A program made the position numbers and the translations under genes. Below the pieces are notes generated by a model. The model did no database searches. It saw only the letters and a list, made by a program, of their open reading frames with translations, and was not told the DNA's origin. 64,000 nucleotides of DNA from Piscibacillus halophilus (lineage in GTDB: Bacteria > Bacillota > Bacilli > Bacillales > Alkalibacillaceae). The stretch lies in assembly GCF_900110685.1 (NCBI RefSeq), contig NZ_FOES01000004.1, positions 62,001 to 126,000 of the forward strand, read 5' to 3'. Of the stretch, positions 21,637 to 32,680 are shown piece after piece. Position 1 is the stretch's first letter. Every line of letters begins with the position of its first letter.

Positions 21637-23935
21637 GTACAACTTCTCCTTCCTTCAATTGAGGCTTCATGTGAGACATGATCCACTCCTTCAGCTCATC
21701 AGCCGTTGAGTAATATAATGTTCGTTCCACCTCAATTTTCTGCATCTGATCCAGATATGTTTTTGAATTTGTCAATGGTTGCTGTCGAACATTCGACTGC
21801 AAACGAATATCACCATTCTCCATTGTAACAAAATTTAATTCAAAAAACACTTGAAGCATAAATTCTAATTGTTTCATATTCCAACCTTTTGCTCTAGCTA
21901 ATTGTTGCTTCTGGTTTTCTTGTATCACCTTATGTTGTAATAATGTCGTATACAATGTTTTAAAATGATTGCGTGTAAGACTAGATGTAAAAAATTGTTC
22001 ATCATGATTATGAAAGCATACATAGATGGATTCATAATGCTGAACACTTAAGACATCTTCTAGTTCAGTTAATGATGAAGGTAAATCGATCAGTACAATC
22101 TTAGTTGTATCATGTAGTAGATTAGATAAATTAGCTTTATGCTTATTATAGTCTATAACATCAAAATCTAACAGGTTTGATTGGCCCTTAAAGGTAATAA
22201 TGACAGCGTCTTTAGGTAAATTGATCAACTCTAATTTTTTACCTCGGTAATCGAAAACTTGTGATTCTAAACATCTAATATCTTTAATTTTGAGTTGTAA
22301 TTTCTGCTGACCATTCCATTCATTAATTTCAATCTCACCAACCACATCAATTAAACTCCCCGGTGATAAACAATCTGCTACATCTCCGATTTGAAAGCCC
22401 ACCATGTCAATCTTTTTTGAATCTTTTAATGCACTAATCTTGATATGATTTTTCTTAGCCCCAATTTTTCTTGCCTCAAGCAACGTCAATCCATTAAGTT
22501 GAAAATAAGGCTTTTCATTCCCCATACCAAATGGTGCTAAATAGGACAATTGCCGTGGAAGGTTAAGGTCAACTTCCTCCCAATCAATTTCATCTTCAAT
22601 GTTTAAAACGGGTTGGAAGTCACTTTCATCGAGTATCTCTTCAGCTCTCTCATTAAGCGCTTTTCTTAATTCATCGATTTGATCAACTGCAACCGTCATT
22701 CCAGCTGCTTGAGCATGTCCCCCAAACTGTAAAAACAAGTGACGAACTTCCATACCATTTTTGAAAATATCATAAGCTGGTATACTTCTAGCACTACCTT
22801 TTGCTTCATTCTTTTCGGGGTCAATTCCAAGAACAATGGTTGGACGGTGGTATTGATTGACAATACGTGAGGCAACGATTCCCAATACCCCAGGATTCCA
22901 ACCTTCTTTAGCTAATACAATAACTTTATCATTTAAATAATGATTTTCAATCTCCTCTAACGCCTCTTCTACACAATTAGAAACAATTTTTTGACGTTCT
23001 TTATTTAATGCATCAATTTCTTGGGCCATATCTTCAGCTATGAGCTCATCGTCTTCTAATAACAAATCAACAGCTAAAGAAGCGTCTTGTAATCTCCCTA
23101 CTGCATTTAATCGTGGTCCAATGATAAACCCTATTGAGTCTTCCGTTACTTCTTCAATTTTTCCAATAGTTTTCAATGCTTTTAAACCACCATCTGACGT
23201 ATGCTGTAATTCTTCTAGACCTTTTTTAACGATCACTCGGTTTTCATCTATTAAAGGTACAAGGTCTGCAACAGTTCCGATAGCAGCTAAAGCAAGCAAT
23301 TCTTTAGGAAGTTGTCCAAGTAAAGCATGAGCTAATTTAAAGGCTACTCCGACTCCCGCTAGGTGATCGAAAGGATACATTTCCGATAAGCGAGGGTGAA
23401 TAATAGCCAATGCTTCAGGCATTTCATCCTGCTCCTCGTGGTGATCCGTTATAATCAAATCGATACCTAACTGTTTAGCAAGCTTTGCTTCATTAGGAGC
23501 AGCAATCCCTGTATCAACTGTTATGATAAGATCAATACCCGCTTCATGTGCTTCCATAAAAGCATTTTCATTGGGTCCATACCCTTCTGTAAAACGGTTC
23601 GGAATATAATAATGTACATTTGCCCCTAATCTACGGAGTGTACGAACTAAAACAGCTGTGGATGTAACACCATCAGCATCATAATCTCCAAAGATCAAGA
23701 TTTGTTCATGATGTTCTATAGCTTTTCGAATTCGATCAACAGCTATGTTCATATCTGAAAACAAAAAAGGATCATGCAAATCTTCTAGACTCGCATGTAA
23801 AAATTGATTTGCATCTTCAGTTGTTTGAATACCTCTTTTGGCAAGCATTCGTTTTATAACATTTGAAAAAGGTAAATCAATGGCTGGTGTGTTTACCACG
23901 TTATGTAATACCCATTTCATTTTACTCTCTAGCAT
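21626..23935 (-). CDS. recJ: single-strand-specific 5'-3' exonuclease RecJ
   Basis: RecJ resects 5' ends in recombination and mismatch repair. The 769-residue protein has the DHH motifs [15 protein letters not shown] and [13 protein letters not shown]. It also has the DHHA1 region with [11 protein letters not shown], an OB fold, and the C-terminal extension usual in Bacillaceae. I start at ATG 23933-23935 because AGGGGTGA lies four bases upstream and the resulting MLESKMKW matches Bacillus RecJ. An ATG 24 codons earlier lacks a ribosome site and lies upstream of the recJ promoter. Confidence 0.94.
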   Translation of the reverse strand: MLESKMKWVLHNVVNTPAIDLPFSNVIKRMLAKRGIQTTEDANQFLHASLEDLHDPFLFSDMNIAVDRIRKAIEHHEQILIFGDYDADGVTSTAVLVRTLRRLGANVHYYIPNRFTEGYGPNENAFMEAHEAGIDLIITVDTGIAAPNEAKLAKQLGIDLIITDHHEEQDEMPEALAIIHPRLSEMYPFDHLAGVGVAFKLAHALLGQLPKELLALAAIGTVADLVPLIDENRVIVKKGLEELQHTSDGGLKALKTIGKIEEVTEDSIGFIIGPRLNAVGRLQDASLAVDLLLEDDELIAEDMAQEIDALNKERQKIVSNCVEEALEEIENHYLNDKVIVLAKEGWNPGVLGIVASRIVNQYHRPTIVLGIDPEKNEAKGSARSIPAYDIFKNGMEVRHLFLQFGGHAQAAGMTVAVDQIDELRKALNERAEEILDESDFQPVLNIEDEIDWEEVDLNLPRQLSYLAPFGMGNEKPYFQLNGLTLLEARKIGAKKNHIKISALKDSKKIDMVGFQIGDVADCLSPGSLIDVVGEIEINEWNGQQKLQLKIKDIRCLESQVFDYRGKKLELINLPKDAVIITFKGQSNLLDFDVIDYNKHKANLSNLLHDTTKIVLIDLPSSLTELEDVLSVQHYESIYVCFHNHDEQFFTSSLTRNHFKTLYTTLLQHKVIQENQKQQLARAKGWNMKQLEFMLQVFFELNFVTMENGDIRLQSNVRQQPLTNSKTYLDQMQKIEVERTLYYSTADELKEWIMSHMKPQLKEGEVVHGL

Positions 23936-23957
23936 AAGTTCACCCCTGACGAGATTC

Positions 23958-23986
23958 ATTATACTAGAGCTCACCAGGGGTATCAA
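23958..23986 (-). promoter_or_regulatory. sigma-A promoter of recJ-apt
   Basis: TTGATA at 23981-23986 and a perfect TATAAT at 23958-23963 are spaced by 17 bases, with a transcription start expected near 23951. The short leader ends at the recJ ribosome site, which supports the chosen start. Confidence 0.75.
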
Positions 23987-23999
23987 TGAAGTATAAGGT

Positions 24000-24335
24000 T
24001 TATTCATGATTTTCTTTGTTTTGCTGATCTTGTTGTTTTGACTGTTTTGACTTCGGTTCTTTCACCTCTGTTTTTGTTTGCTGAGATTCTTTTAGTTTGT
24101 TATTTTCATTTTTTAACGTCCTAACTTCTTTTTGAAGTTGATAAATCTTCGAAAAACTAAATCCGACAATTAGTAATGCTCCCATTAAAACTGACAATAA
24201 AATGACTAAAATTAGCGGAGCATTAGTTTTTACAAATAAAAAATCAACCTCAACTGTTTCAATATTAATGACAGCAAATACAGCAATTAAAAGTGCAAAA
24301 ACTAATGATAATACAATCCACGACTGTTGCTTCAA
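24000..24335 (-). CDS. LapA-domain (DUF1049) membrane protein, YrvD-like
   Basis: The 111-residue protein has two hydrophobic spans at about residues 6-23 and 37-57, then a coiled coil (YQLQKEVRTLKNENNKLK) and a Lys/Gln/Glu-rich tail. This is the LapA (lipopolysaccharide assembly A-like) layout, and B. subtilis YrvD lies in the same spot between recJ and secDF. Its role in a Gram-positive cell is unknown. The start is TTG at 24333-24335, nine bases after AGGAG; an upstream TTG touches the site. Confidence 0.78.
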   Translation of the reverse strand: MKQQSWIVLSLVFALLIAVFAVINIETVEVDFLFVKTNAPLILVILLSVLMGALLIVGFSFSKIYQLQKEVRTLKNENNKLKESQQTKTEVKEPKSKQSKQQDQQNKENHE

Positions 24336-24398
24336 ATATACCAACTCCTATACTCGATTTTATGGTTATTATACCCGTTAAAGTTACGCAATCAAACT

Positions 24399-24434
24399 TA
24401 AAAAGCCCAGTTAGACATAAACACTAACTGGGCT
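24399..24434 (-). terminator. Rho-independent terminator after secDF
   Basis: A 10-bp stem AGCCCAGTTA/TAACTGGGCT (24404-24413 and 24425-24434) is followed on the minus strand by TTTTTAAG. It lies eight bases after the secDF stop. Confidence 0.85.
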
Positions 24435-24441
24435 GCTACTC

Positions 24442-26724
24442 TTAAACTTGTGGTCCTTCTGGCTTTTTCTTTTTCCTGTAATCTACTGGTTTCTGATCGA
24501 TGTTTTTACCTCTCCAAACTAACCAAAGTTGGGCAGCAAGGAAAAGGGAAGAATAAGTACCAGCGATTAAACCGACAATTAATGCTAATGAGAAATAGGT
24601 GATGGCTTGAGCACCAAATATAAATAACATTAATGCCGCAAACACTACTGTAATAACGGTATTAAAACTACGGGCTAGTGTTTGCATTAGACTCTTGTTA
24701 ACAACACTAGCTAAGTGTTTAAAGGATTTAACCCGTTTTTCCAACCTGAGATTTTCTCTTATCCTGTCAAACGTAACAATCGTATCGTTAATCGAATAAC
24801 CGACGATTGTTAAAATGGCTGCGATAATGACCACACTAAATTCAAACTGGAAAATACTAAATAACGCTAATATAAAGAATGCGTCATGTAATAATGCAAT
24901 AATCGAGGTGATCGCAAAGAACATCTCAAACCTAAAGGCTAAATAAATAATAATCCCAATAGATGCATAGAGAACGGCTTGTACAGCATTCATCGCCAGT
25001 TCCCGACCTACTTTAGGAGTAACGGTACTAACATTAGGTTCATTACCGTAAACTTCATTAAAATGAGAATTGATTTCTGCGATCTCATCATCCTGTAACA
25101 CTTTGTCGAAACGCACTGTGCCAATTTCTGAGTTATCTCCAGCTAGGACAATTTGTATAGGTTCATAACCTAAGTCATTGAATTGTTCCTCAACTTGTTC
25201 TGTTGTAAGTGGCTGATCGGCTAACACTTCGACACGTGAACCACTAACGAAATCAATTCCTAGATTTAATCCTCTAAAGAGTAAGAACCCTGCTCCAATA
25301 GCCACTAAAGCAATTGAAATGATAAAGAACTTTTTACGATGCTGAACAAAATCAAATGTTTTACCCAAGAAATGAGGTTTGACCTCTTCACCTTTAGCTA
25401 TGTCTTGTATTTCTTCAGGTTTAACACCAAACCATTTAGGGCGTTTGTTTAAGAATTTACTCTTGATCCATAACCCAAGAAGTAAACGGGATAAAAATAC
25501 AGCTGTAATGAAACTTAAAATAATACTAATGATTAACATCGTTGCGAACCCTTTAACAGAGCTTGTACCAAAAACAAATAAGACAATCGCTGCTAATAAG
25601 GTAGTGACGTTCGCATCAAGAATCGTAGCTAATGAGCGTTTATTACCTGCATTAAAAGCCGCAAGTGTTGATTTACCAGCTTTTAGTTCCTCTTTTAGCC
25701 GTTCATAAGTAATAATGTTCGCATCGACCGCCATACCAACACCTAGTACGAGTGCTGCAATACCCGGTAAAGTTAGGACACCATTAATCATGTTAAAGAC
25801 TAATAAAATTAAGAAGATATATACTGTTAACGTAATAGATGCAATTACTCCTGGGAATCGATAATACGCAATCATATATAGGAAAATGAGTAAAACACCT
25901 ATAATACTAGCAAAAACTGTTTTATTTAAAGCTTGCTCACCAAACTGAGCCCCAACTGAAACTGAATAAATTTCATTTAAATCAGCTGGTAGTGAACCTG
26001 CATTTAATAGGTCTGCTAATTGTTTGGCTTCCTCAATGGATTCCATTCCATCAATCATAATGTCTGATCCTGCTATAGGTTTACCATCTTTAAATCCTGG
26101 AGCAGTTAATATTTTTCCTTGATCAGATTTATTGATTTCTTCGTCAAATGTATCGCCTTCTTCGTAGTCCATCCACACAACCATCCGGCCATCAGGTCCA
26201 TATTTTTCAAGAATACTAGAAGAAGCATCGTACAAATTCTCATATTCATTGTTTTCAAACGTACTGTTCAATTGAAACGTAACAACAGGCATATTCGTAT
26301 CCGGATGAAAATCCTGTTGTGCACTACCTGGTACAATTTGTGAACCATCAAAGTATAATTCATTGTTAACATCTCTAAAGGAAAGTTTCGCCGTTGTCGC
26401 AAGTATTTCCCTTGCCTGGTCTGGGTTATCAACACCCGCAAGCTGGACCCTTATCCGGTCATTCCCTTCAATATTAATTCTTGGCTCATTTACCCCTAGG
26501 ATATCAACACGTTGATAAAGGGATTGCACAACCGCATCAAGCATTCGGTCAGTAACTTCTTGTCCCTCTTGTTGTGGCTCCACTTCATATAACAGTTCAA
26601 AACCACCCTGAAGATCTAAACCTAGTGGTATATCTTTAGCGATTGTATTGGTTGTAGAACCAATAATGCCACCTAGTATGATGACAATTAGAAAAAAGGC
26701 TGTTATTCTGCCCTTTCTACCCAT
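24442..26724 (-). CDS. secDF: protein translocase subunit SecDF (fused)
   Basis: SecDF uses the proton gradient to pull exported proteins through SecYEG. The 760-residue protein is a natural SecD-SecF fusion, as in B. subtilis, with about 12 membrane segments. The SecD half has LGLDLQGGFELLYEV after the first membrane segment and GVGMAVDANIITYERLKEEL. The SecF half has GLNLGIDFVSGSRVEV and GYSINDTIVTFDRIRENLR. The start is ATG 26722-26724 behind AGGGGGA; an upstream TTG ten codons earlier lacks correct spacing. comN lies just upstream. Confidence 0.95.
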   Translation of the reverse strand: MGRKGRITAFFLIVIILGGIIGSTTNTIAKDIPLGLDLQGGFELLYEVEPQQEGQEVTDRMLDAVVQSLYQRVDILGVNEPRINIEGNDRIRVQLAGVDNPDQAREILATTAKLSFRDVNNELYFDGSQIVPGSAQQDFHPDTNMPVVTFQLNSTFENNEYENLYDASSSILEKYGPDGRMVVWMDYEEGDTFDEEINKSDQGKILTAPGFKDGKPIAGSDIMIDGMESIEEAKQLADLLNAGSLPADLNEIYSVSVGAQFGEQALNKTVFASIIGVLLIFLYMIAYYRFPGVIASITLTVYIFLILLVFNMINGVLTLPGIAALVLGVGMAVDANIITYERLKEELKAGKSTLAAFNAGNKRSLATILDANVTTLLAAIVLFVFGTSSVKGFATMLIISIILSFITAVFLSRLLLGLWIKSKFLNKRPKWFGVKPEEIQDIAKGEEVKPHFLGKTFDFVQHRKKFFIISIALVAIGAGFLLFRGLNLGIDFVSGSRVEVLADQPLTTEQVEEQFNDLGYEPIQIVLAGDNSEIGTVRFDKVLQDDEIAEINSHFNEVYGNEPNVSTVTPKVGRELAMNAVQAVLYASIGIIIYLAFRFEMFFAITSIIALLHDAFFILALFSIFQFEFSVVIIAAILTIVGYSINDTIVTFDRIRENLRLEKRVKSFKHLASVVNKSLMQTLARSFNTVITVVFAALMLFIFGAQAITYFSLALIVGLIAGTYSSLFLAAQLWLVWRGKNIDQKPVDYRKKKKPEGPQV

Positions 26725-26757
26725 ATGTAATGTCCCCCTAACCTTCCTGGCCAATAT

Positions 26758-27051
26758 TTAATTTTCTGTACTGTTTAATGCTTCAATTTGTGCCATTAGA
26801 TCTGTCGCTTGTTGACTTTCAACGGTTAAATAACTCATATAGACACTTCCACTTAGATGTAAGATATCTTGTACAACTTGGAACAACGGTAATGTCTGTT
26901 CCTTTTTCCAAACCTTCTTTTTTAAGCATTCCCAAACTTCAAAATCATTAACGCCATTATAACCTAATAATTTCAATTCGCTTACTTTACTCTCTAAAAC
27001 TTCTTTAATATAAGGTTTCCATACATCAACGTGCTGTACCATTGGTTCCAA
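26758..27051 (-). CDS. comN: post-transcriptional regulator ComN (YrzD family)
   Basis: The 97-residue soluble protein matches the ComN family of post-transcriptional regulators. In B. subtilis ComN acts on comE competence mRNA and works with the division-site protein DivIVA. Recognisable parts are WKPYIKEVLESKVSELKLLGY and the following ECLKKKVWKK. The start is TTG with GGGGGA nine bases upstream. It sits directly upstream of secDF, as in B. subtilis. No comE operon is in the window, so the target cannot be judged here. Confidence 0.8.
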   Translation of the reverse strand: MEPMVQHVDVWKPYIKEVLESKVSELKLLGYNGVNDFEVWECLKKKVWKKEQTLPLFQVVQDILHLSGSVYMSYLTVESQQATDLMAQIEALNSTEN

Positions 27052-27162
27052 GTGAAAAATCCCCCTTCACGAACTGAAAGTCGATGTCATGACTTGTACA
27101 TCTTTCAGCATATACATTATTGTACCGAATTTTCATCTTTTTGAGAAGGTAGGCATGCAGAA

Positions 27163-28713
27163 ATGTCAAAACAAACATTTATTAAAGGTGCTTTAATATT
27201 GATCATTGCAGGTATGATTAGTCGTCTTTTGGGCTTCGTAAACCGGATTGTCCTAGCCAGATTGCTGGGTGATGAAGGTGTTGGAGTCTACATGCTTGCT
27301 CTTCCAGCTCTATTCTTAATGATTACATTATCACAAATAGGGATACCAGTTGCCGTGTCCAAGCTTGTCGCTGAAGCTAGTATCCAAAATGATACGAATC
27401 GTGTAAGGAGAATATTATATATATCCTTTACCATCACAATCAGTTTAAGTATCATACTTACCGTCTTATTTATCCTATTTGCACCGATTGTATCCCAACA
27501 TTTATTACTTGATGACCGAACCTATATTCCGATGTTGATGATCAGTCCGATTATCCCTATTATTGCTGTATCGTCTGTTTTACGTGGGTACTTTCAAGGT
27601 ATTCAAAACATGAAACCACAAGCAATGGCACAAGTAATTGAACAAGTCGTTCGAATCGGACTAGTCTTTCTGTTCATTCAAATAATGTTACCTTATGGTG
27701 TGAGCTATGCAGCTGGAGGCGCGATGTTTGCGGTTGTTTTAGGTGAATTAGCCTCATTAAGCTTTATTTATTATTGTTTTAAAACAGACCAACATCGACC
27801 TGTTTCGATTTTCATTAAAGGTAAAATTGATCAATTACGAAATACGTTCAACGATATTATGCACATTGCACTTCCGACGGCTGGTACTCGTCTTATAGGT
27901 TCCGTCACTTACTTTTTAGAACCAATACTAGTCTCACAAAGCTTATTCATTGCCGGGTACACGGTATCCCAAAGCACGGCTGCCTATGGACAGTTAACTG
28001 GTTACGTTTTACCTTTGTTATTATTACCAACATTCATTACTCATTCCTTATCCGTTGCATTAATCCCATCTGTCAGTGAGTTTAATGCATTAAATCATCA
28101 AAACTCTGTGCATTATAGAATTAGACAAGCATTACGGTTGTCTTATGCTTCGGGTGGAGTTATGACGATTGTATTTATGTTATTCGCTCACCCAATCTTA
28201 AATCTCATATATGGTAATGTAGATGGAACACAATTTTTAACCTTTATGGCACCATTTTTCTTATTGTTATATTTCCAAGCACCATTACAGGCAGCTTTAC
28301 AAGCATTAGATTATGCAAAGCAAGCGATGATTAACAGTTTAATTGGTTCATTAGTCAAATTATCGACTTTATGGTTGTTAGCAACCAAACCTTCGTTTGG
28401 AATTGAAGGTGTTGTCATTTCCATTATCGTAGGTATTATGGTCGTGACTTTATTACACTTTGTAACTCTGTACAAAACCATTGGATTTATGATTCCATTT
28501 TCACTAGTATCTAAAATGATCGGGCTTTTAATTCTGATTTACTTTATTGGTGAGCGACTTCAACAGCTATGGACAACAGATACGAATATCATTTCACTTA
28601 TTTTTGCGATCATCATTTTAATGGCTGTTTATTTAATTGGACTTATTCTTTTACAAATTGTTTCTAAAGAAGAGTGGGAACAATTAAAAAAACGTAGTAA
28701 GGCTAATCTTTAA
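27163..28713 (+). CDS. spoVB: stage V sporulation protein B (SpoVB), MATE/MurJ-like flippase
   Basis: The 516-residue integral membrane protein has about 14 spans in the MOP flippase superfamily. It begins with KGALILIIAGMISRLLGF and has VLRGYFQGIQNMKPQA typical of SpoVB. In B. subtilis SpoVB is needed for spore cortex synthesis, probably as a lipid-linked precursor transporter. Its place beside the DUF421 gene, yrzE and comN matches B. subtilis. AAGGTAGG precedes the ATG. It is divergent from comN, and its 3' end overlaps the end of the DUF421 gene by 11 bases. I see no clear sigma-E promoter. Confidence 0.9.
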   Translation: MSKQTFIKGALILIIAGMISRLLGFVNRIVLARLLGDEGVGVYMLALPALFLMITLSQIGIPVAVSKLVAEASIQNDTNRVRRILYISFTITISLSIILTVLFILFAPIVSQHLLLDDRTYIPMLMISPIIPIIAVSSVLRGYFQGIQNMKPQAMAQVIEQVVRIGLVFLFIQIMLPYGVSYAAGGAMFAVVLGELASLSFIYYCFKTDQHRPVSIFIKGKIDQLRNTFNDIMHIALPTAGTRLIGSVTYFLEPILVSQSLFIAGYTVSQSTAAYGQLTGYVLPLLLLPTFITHSLSVALIPSVSEFNALNHQNSVHYRIRQALRLSYASGGVMTIVFMLFAHPILNLIYGNVDGTQFLTFMAPFFLLLYFQAPLQAALQALDYAKQAMINSLIGSLVKLSTLWLLATKPSFGIEGVVISIIVGIMVVTLLHFVTLYKTIGFMIPFSLVSKMIGLLILIYFIGERLQQLWTTDTNIISLIFAIIILMAVYLIGLILLQIVSKEEWEQLKKRSKANL

Positions 28714-29344
28714 AATCAATAAACAATTGATTGTCAGGCCCCATCTGGGCTATTGAGATATGCTTTATATCATAAACCCCACGTTCTTCAAGCAACTGAT
28801 AAAAACGTTCTTCGGTCATGTTTAACTCTTCTAATCCTTTTGTTTGCAATTCACCGTCAATGATGATTGGTTCAATAATTGACGGTGGGTTGTCTTTTTT
28901 TTCAAACACAGAAAGCTTGCCACTCGTCTCCAGAATGGCAAGCTCGACTTGTTTGAAATCAATAATCCCATTTTCCCTTAATTGAACGAGTAAATCGTCC
29001 ATATTATAACGTTGACGCTTCATTTCACGCTCATCGATATTTCCATTTTTTATAATAATGGAAGGGCGTCCATCCAAAAATGCTCTTACTTTTGGACTTT
29101 TTAATGATATATAAGCACTGAACAATTGAGCAACGAGTAATACTGCCATTGGAGTTAATAAAAGTAGAAACGATTGATCAGTCTTTTCTACGGAAAATAC
29201 GGCAAACTCAGCTAATAAGATAAAAACGACTAAATCCATCACACTTAATTCGCCTATTTCTCGTTTTCCCATTAAACGGAATACAATAAAAATGGCAACA
29301 TATACCCCAAACGTTCGAAATACTAATGTCCAGATATCCAACAT
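28703..29344 (-). CDS. DUF421 domain membrane protein (YrbG-like)
   Basis: The 213-residue protein has three N-terminal membrane spans (about residues 8-24, 34-50 and 58-78). A cytosolic YetF-type domain follows with KSPKVRAFLDGRPSIIIKNG and DDLLVQLRENGI. DUF421 proteins are common in spore formers and some are found in spore membranes, but their function is unsettled. The end QLFIDFKD is usual. Convergent with spoVB, it shares 11 bases at the 3' ends, so the two transcripts would be antisense there. Confidence 0.88.
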   Translation of the reverse strand: MLDIWTLVFRTFGVYVAIFIVFRLMGKREIGELSVMDLVVFILLAEFAVFSVEKTDQSFLLLLTPMAVLLVAQLFSAYISLKSPKVRAFLDGRPSIIIKNGNIDEREMKRQRYNMDDLLVQLRENGIIDFKQVELAILETSGKLSVFEKKDNPPSIIEPIIIDGELQTKGLEELNMTEERFYQLLEERGVYDIKHISIAQMGPDNQLFIDFKD

Positions 29345-29415
29345 ATTTTTGTCATCCCTTTTATATTTTCCAACTTATTTTAACCAGGATGACTCGGTCT
29401 ATTCTAATCCTATTT

Positions 29416-30699
29416 TTAAAGAAAATAGCGTCCAATTACGTATACAGTTGAGATAGTTAAAGAAAGCAAAACGATAATTAAACCATAAAACATAAATTTT
29501 ATAAAAGGAATTTTCTCCCCATGGGTACTAGCAATCCCAGCTACCACTACATTCGCAGAAGCTCCTAATAGAGAACCATTCCCTCCTAAACAAGCTCCCA
29601 AAGCTAATGCCCACCACAAAGGATCAATAGGGGAAACTCCAAACCCTTCAAATTCTTCAATGACCGGAATCATGGATGCCACATAAGGAATATTATCCAC
29701 AAAGCCTGATAAAATACCTGCTGACCATAATATAACAAGAGATGAAGTAAACGCATCCCCGTCTGTCCAATCTATAAATGTATAGGCTATTTGATCAATA
29801 ATACCTGCTTTTTCTAACCCACCAACTAACACGAATAATCCAACAAAGAAGAAAAGTGTGGTCCATTCGACTTTTTGAAAGACAACTTCACTAGACTCGT
29901 CATTTTCAGATATTAAAAGCATAAGTAAAGCTGACATAATCGCAATCGTTGTAAGCTCTATATGCAAAAAGCCATGTAATGTAAAAGCTACCATCGTTAA
30001 TAACAATATCGTGATAGATTGGTAAAGAAGTGGTGTTTTCTTTAACGAATCATTAGGGTTTAACGTTTTCACAAATTCTTGATCGAGTTGGTTTCCCTTG
30101 ATCAATGAGTTTTTAAACATCAAATATAGTAAGAACAGCGTAATAGTGTGAATCACTACAACCACTGGGCCTAAATGAAAAATAAAATCCAGAAAATCAA
30201 AATAAGGAACAGCTTGGCCAATCATTATATTAGGAGGATCACCAATCATGGTTGCGGTTCCTCCAACATTGGAACTAATGATAACATTCACTAAATATGG
30301 AAAAGCACGTAAATTTAATTGTCTTATCATATGAAGCAAAACTGGAACTAATAATAACACTGTCGTTACGTTATCCAATAAAGCAGAACCAATCGCGGTT
30401 AAGATTCCAATCCAAAAAAATAGCGCCATTGGTTGTCCACTAACTTTTTTAATCATCCATAATGCTATAAACTCAAATATACCAGTTCTCTGTGTAATTG
30501 AAATGATTACCATCATTGAAAAGAGTAAAGCAACCGTACTCCAATCAACATATGATGATAAAGCTTCGTCCCAAGAAAAAACTCCAAATAAGACCATTAA
30601 TGCAGCTCCAGTTGCCGCAATCAGAGCTCGATTAATCTTGTCCAACAATAAAAATACATAGCTAATCACAAAAATAGTTACAACAATCATAGCTTCCAT
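29416..30699 (-). CDS. ArsB/NhaD-type ion transporter (SLC13-like)
   Basis: The 427-residue integral membrane protein has about 11 spans with an inverted-repeat architecture. The two signature stretches are LLDNVTTVLLLVPV with GTATMIGDPPNIMIG, and GFVDNIPYVASMIPV with LGGNGSLLGASANVVVAG. These define the ArsB/NhaD group, which includes Na+/H+ antiporters and arsenite pumps. No arsenic genes are nearby, so Na+/H+ exchange is likelier but unproven. The start is ATG 30697-30699, nine bases after AAAGGAG; an earlier ATG lacks a site. B. subtilis has no such gene at this place. Confidence 0.85.
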   Translation of the reverse strand: MEAMIVVTIFVISYVFLLLDKINRALIAATGAALMVLFGVFSWDEALSSYVDWSTVALLFSMMVIISITQRTGIFEFIALWMIKKVSGQPMALFFWIGILTAIGSALLDNVTTVLLLVPVLLHMIRQLNLRAFPYLVNVIISSNVGGTATMIGDPPNIMIGQAVPYFDFLDFIFHLGPVVVVIHTITLFLLYLMFKNSLIKGNQLDQEFVKTLNPNDSLKKTPLLYQSITILLLTMVAFTLHGFLHIELTTIAIMSALLMLLISENDESSEVVFQKVEWTTLFFFVGLFVLVGGLEKAGIIDQIAYTFIDWTDGDAFTSSLVILWSAGILSGFVDNIPYVASMIPVIEEFEGFGVSPIDPLWWALALGACLGGNGSLLGASANVVVAGIASTHGEKIPFIKFMFYGLIIVLLSLTISTVYVIGRYFL

Positions 30700-30826
30700 A
30701 TCCAATATCTCCTTTACGGTTTCTCCCTTACCAAATAAATACGTCTTTTCTTGGTCAAACATGCATATTTTATATTAAGACAAGTTGCCAAATGGGCGTT
30801 TTTTAAATATTAAGGGAGGTAGAAAC

Positions 30827-31195
30827 ATGGGTGAACGTATGAAAGCAAGTTTTATAGGTGTTGTGACCGTAATTGGTCTGATGCTTGTGGGGAGTCTAGT
30901 GATTGCTATAATAGTTAATTTCTCTACTTTATCTTCTTCAGCTTTTCAATGGATTAGTTTTATCACAAGTGTCCTCGTCTTAATGGTTGGTGGTTTTATA
31001 GGAGGTAAAAAAACAGAGGAAAAGGGCTGGTTAACAGGAGCTGTGGTTGGGATTATTTATGTCATAGGAATTATTTTATATCAGTTCCTTGCTCAAGATG
31101 CTTGGATGTATCAAAATCAATTCTTATACTTCTTAATTTTTGTACTAGCAGCAGTGGTAGGTGGAATGTTTGGGGTCAATATCAAAAAAAGTTAG
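30827..31195 (+). CDS. TIGR04086 family membrane protein (YrzE-like)
   Basis: The 122-residue protein has four hydrophobic spans, with conserved glycine-rich GGFIGGKKTEEKGWLTGAVVG in the middle (residues about 55-75) and GGMFGVN at the end. This is the YrzE family of unknown function, found beside yajC in Bacillaceae. The ATG at 30827 has AAGGGAGG seven bases upstream; a frame extension to 30785 is not needed. It is on the plus strand, divergent from the transporter and convergent with yajC, with a shared terminator. Confidence 0.87.
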   Translation: MGERMKASFIGVVTVIGLMLVGSLVIAIIVNFSTLSSSAFQWISFITSVLVLMVGGFIGGKKTEEKGWLTGAVVGIIYVIGIILYQFLAQDAWMYQNQFLYFLIFVLAAVVGGMFGVNIKKS

Positions 31196-31203
31196 CAAAC
31201 ATT

Positions 31204-31240
31204 AAAAAAGAGCCGTTCTCTAAAGAGTCGGCTCTAATTT
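31204..31240. terminator. bidirectional terminator between yrzE and yajC
   Basis: AGAGCCG/CGGCTCT (31209-31215 and 31229-31235) with a small inner CTCTAAAGAG stem-loop has A/T tracts on both sides. The plus strand is followed by AATTTTATTT and the minus strand by TTTTTTAAT. It serves both converging genes. Confidence 0.82.
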
Positions 31241-31243
31241 TAT

Positions 31244-31507
31244 TTAGTTAGATTGAACTACTTCACGTACAGCTGAACGATCGTATGTAAGTTTCGTTCC
31301 CTCTTGTACTTCTATTACAAGTGTGCCTTCATCTAAAGCATGTACTGTGCCGTGGAGACCACCAATCGTAATAACACGATCTCCCTTTTGTAAGTTTGAT
31401 TGCATTTCTCTTACTTGTTTTTGGCGTTTTTGTTGTGGACGAATTAGAATCAACCAAAATAATAAGATAAATAGAATAATTGGTAATAGACTTCCTAGTA
31501 ATTCCAT
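31244..31507 (-). CDS. yajC: Sec translocase accessory subunit YajC
   Basis: The 87-residue protein has one N-terminal membrane helix (residues about 5-20, LGSLLPIILFILLFWLIL) followed by RPQQKRQKQ and a small beta domain with GDRVITIGGLHGTV. YajC associates with SecDF in the plasma membrane. It is the last gene of the queA-tgt-yajC run, with AAAGGAGG before the ATG. Confidence 0.95.
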   Translation of the reverse strand: MELLGSLLPIILFILLFWLILIRPQQKRQKQVREMQSNLQKGDRVITIGGLHGTVHALDEGTLVIEVQEGTKLTYDRSAVREVVQSN

Positions 31508-31522
31508 TGCTGCCCCTCCTTT

Positions 31523-32671
<1,149 letters not shown>

Positions 32672-32680
32672 TCACCTTTA

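Noticed and set aside
27052-27162. Possible sigma-E promoter before spoVB
   Set aside because: GCATATAC and CATATACA-like words are present, but their spacing to a partner box is wrong.
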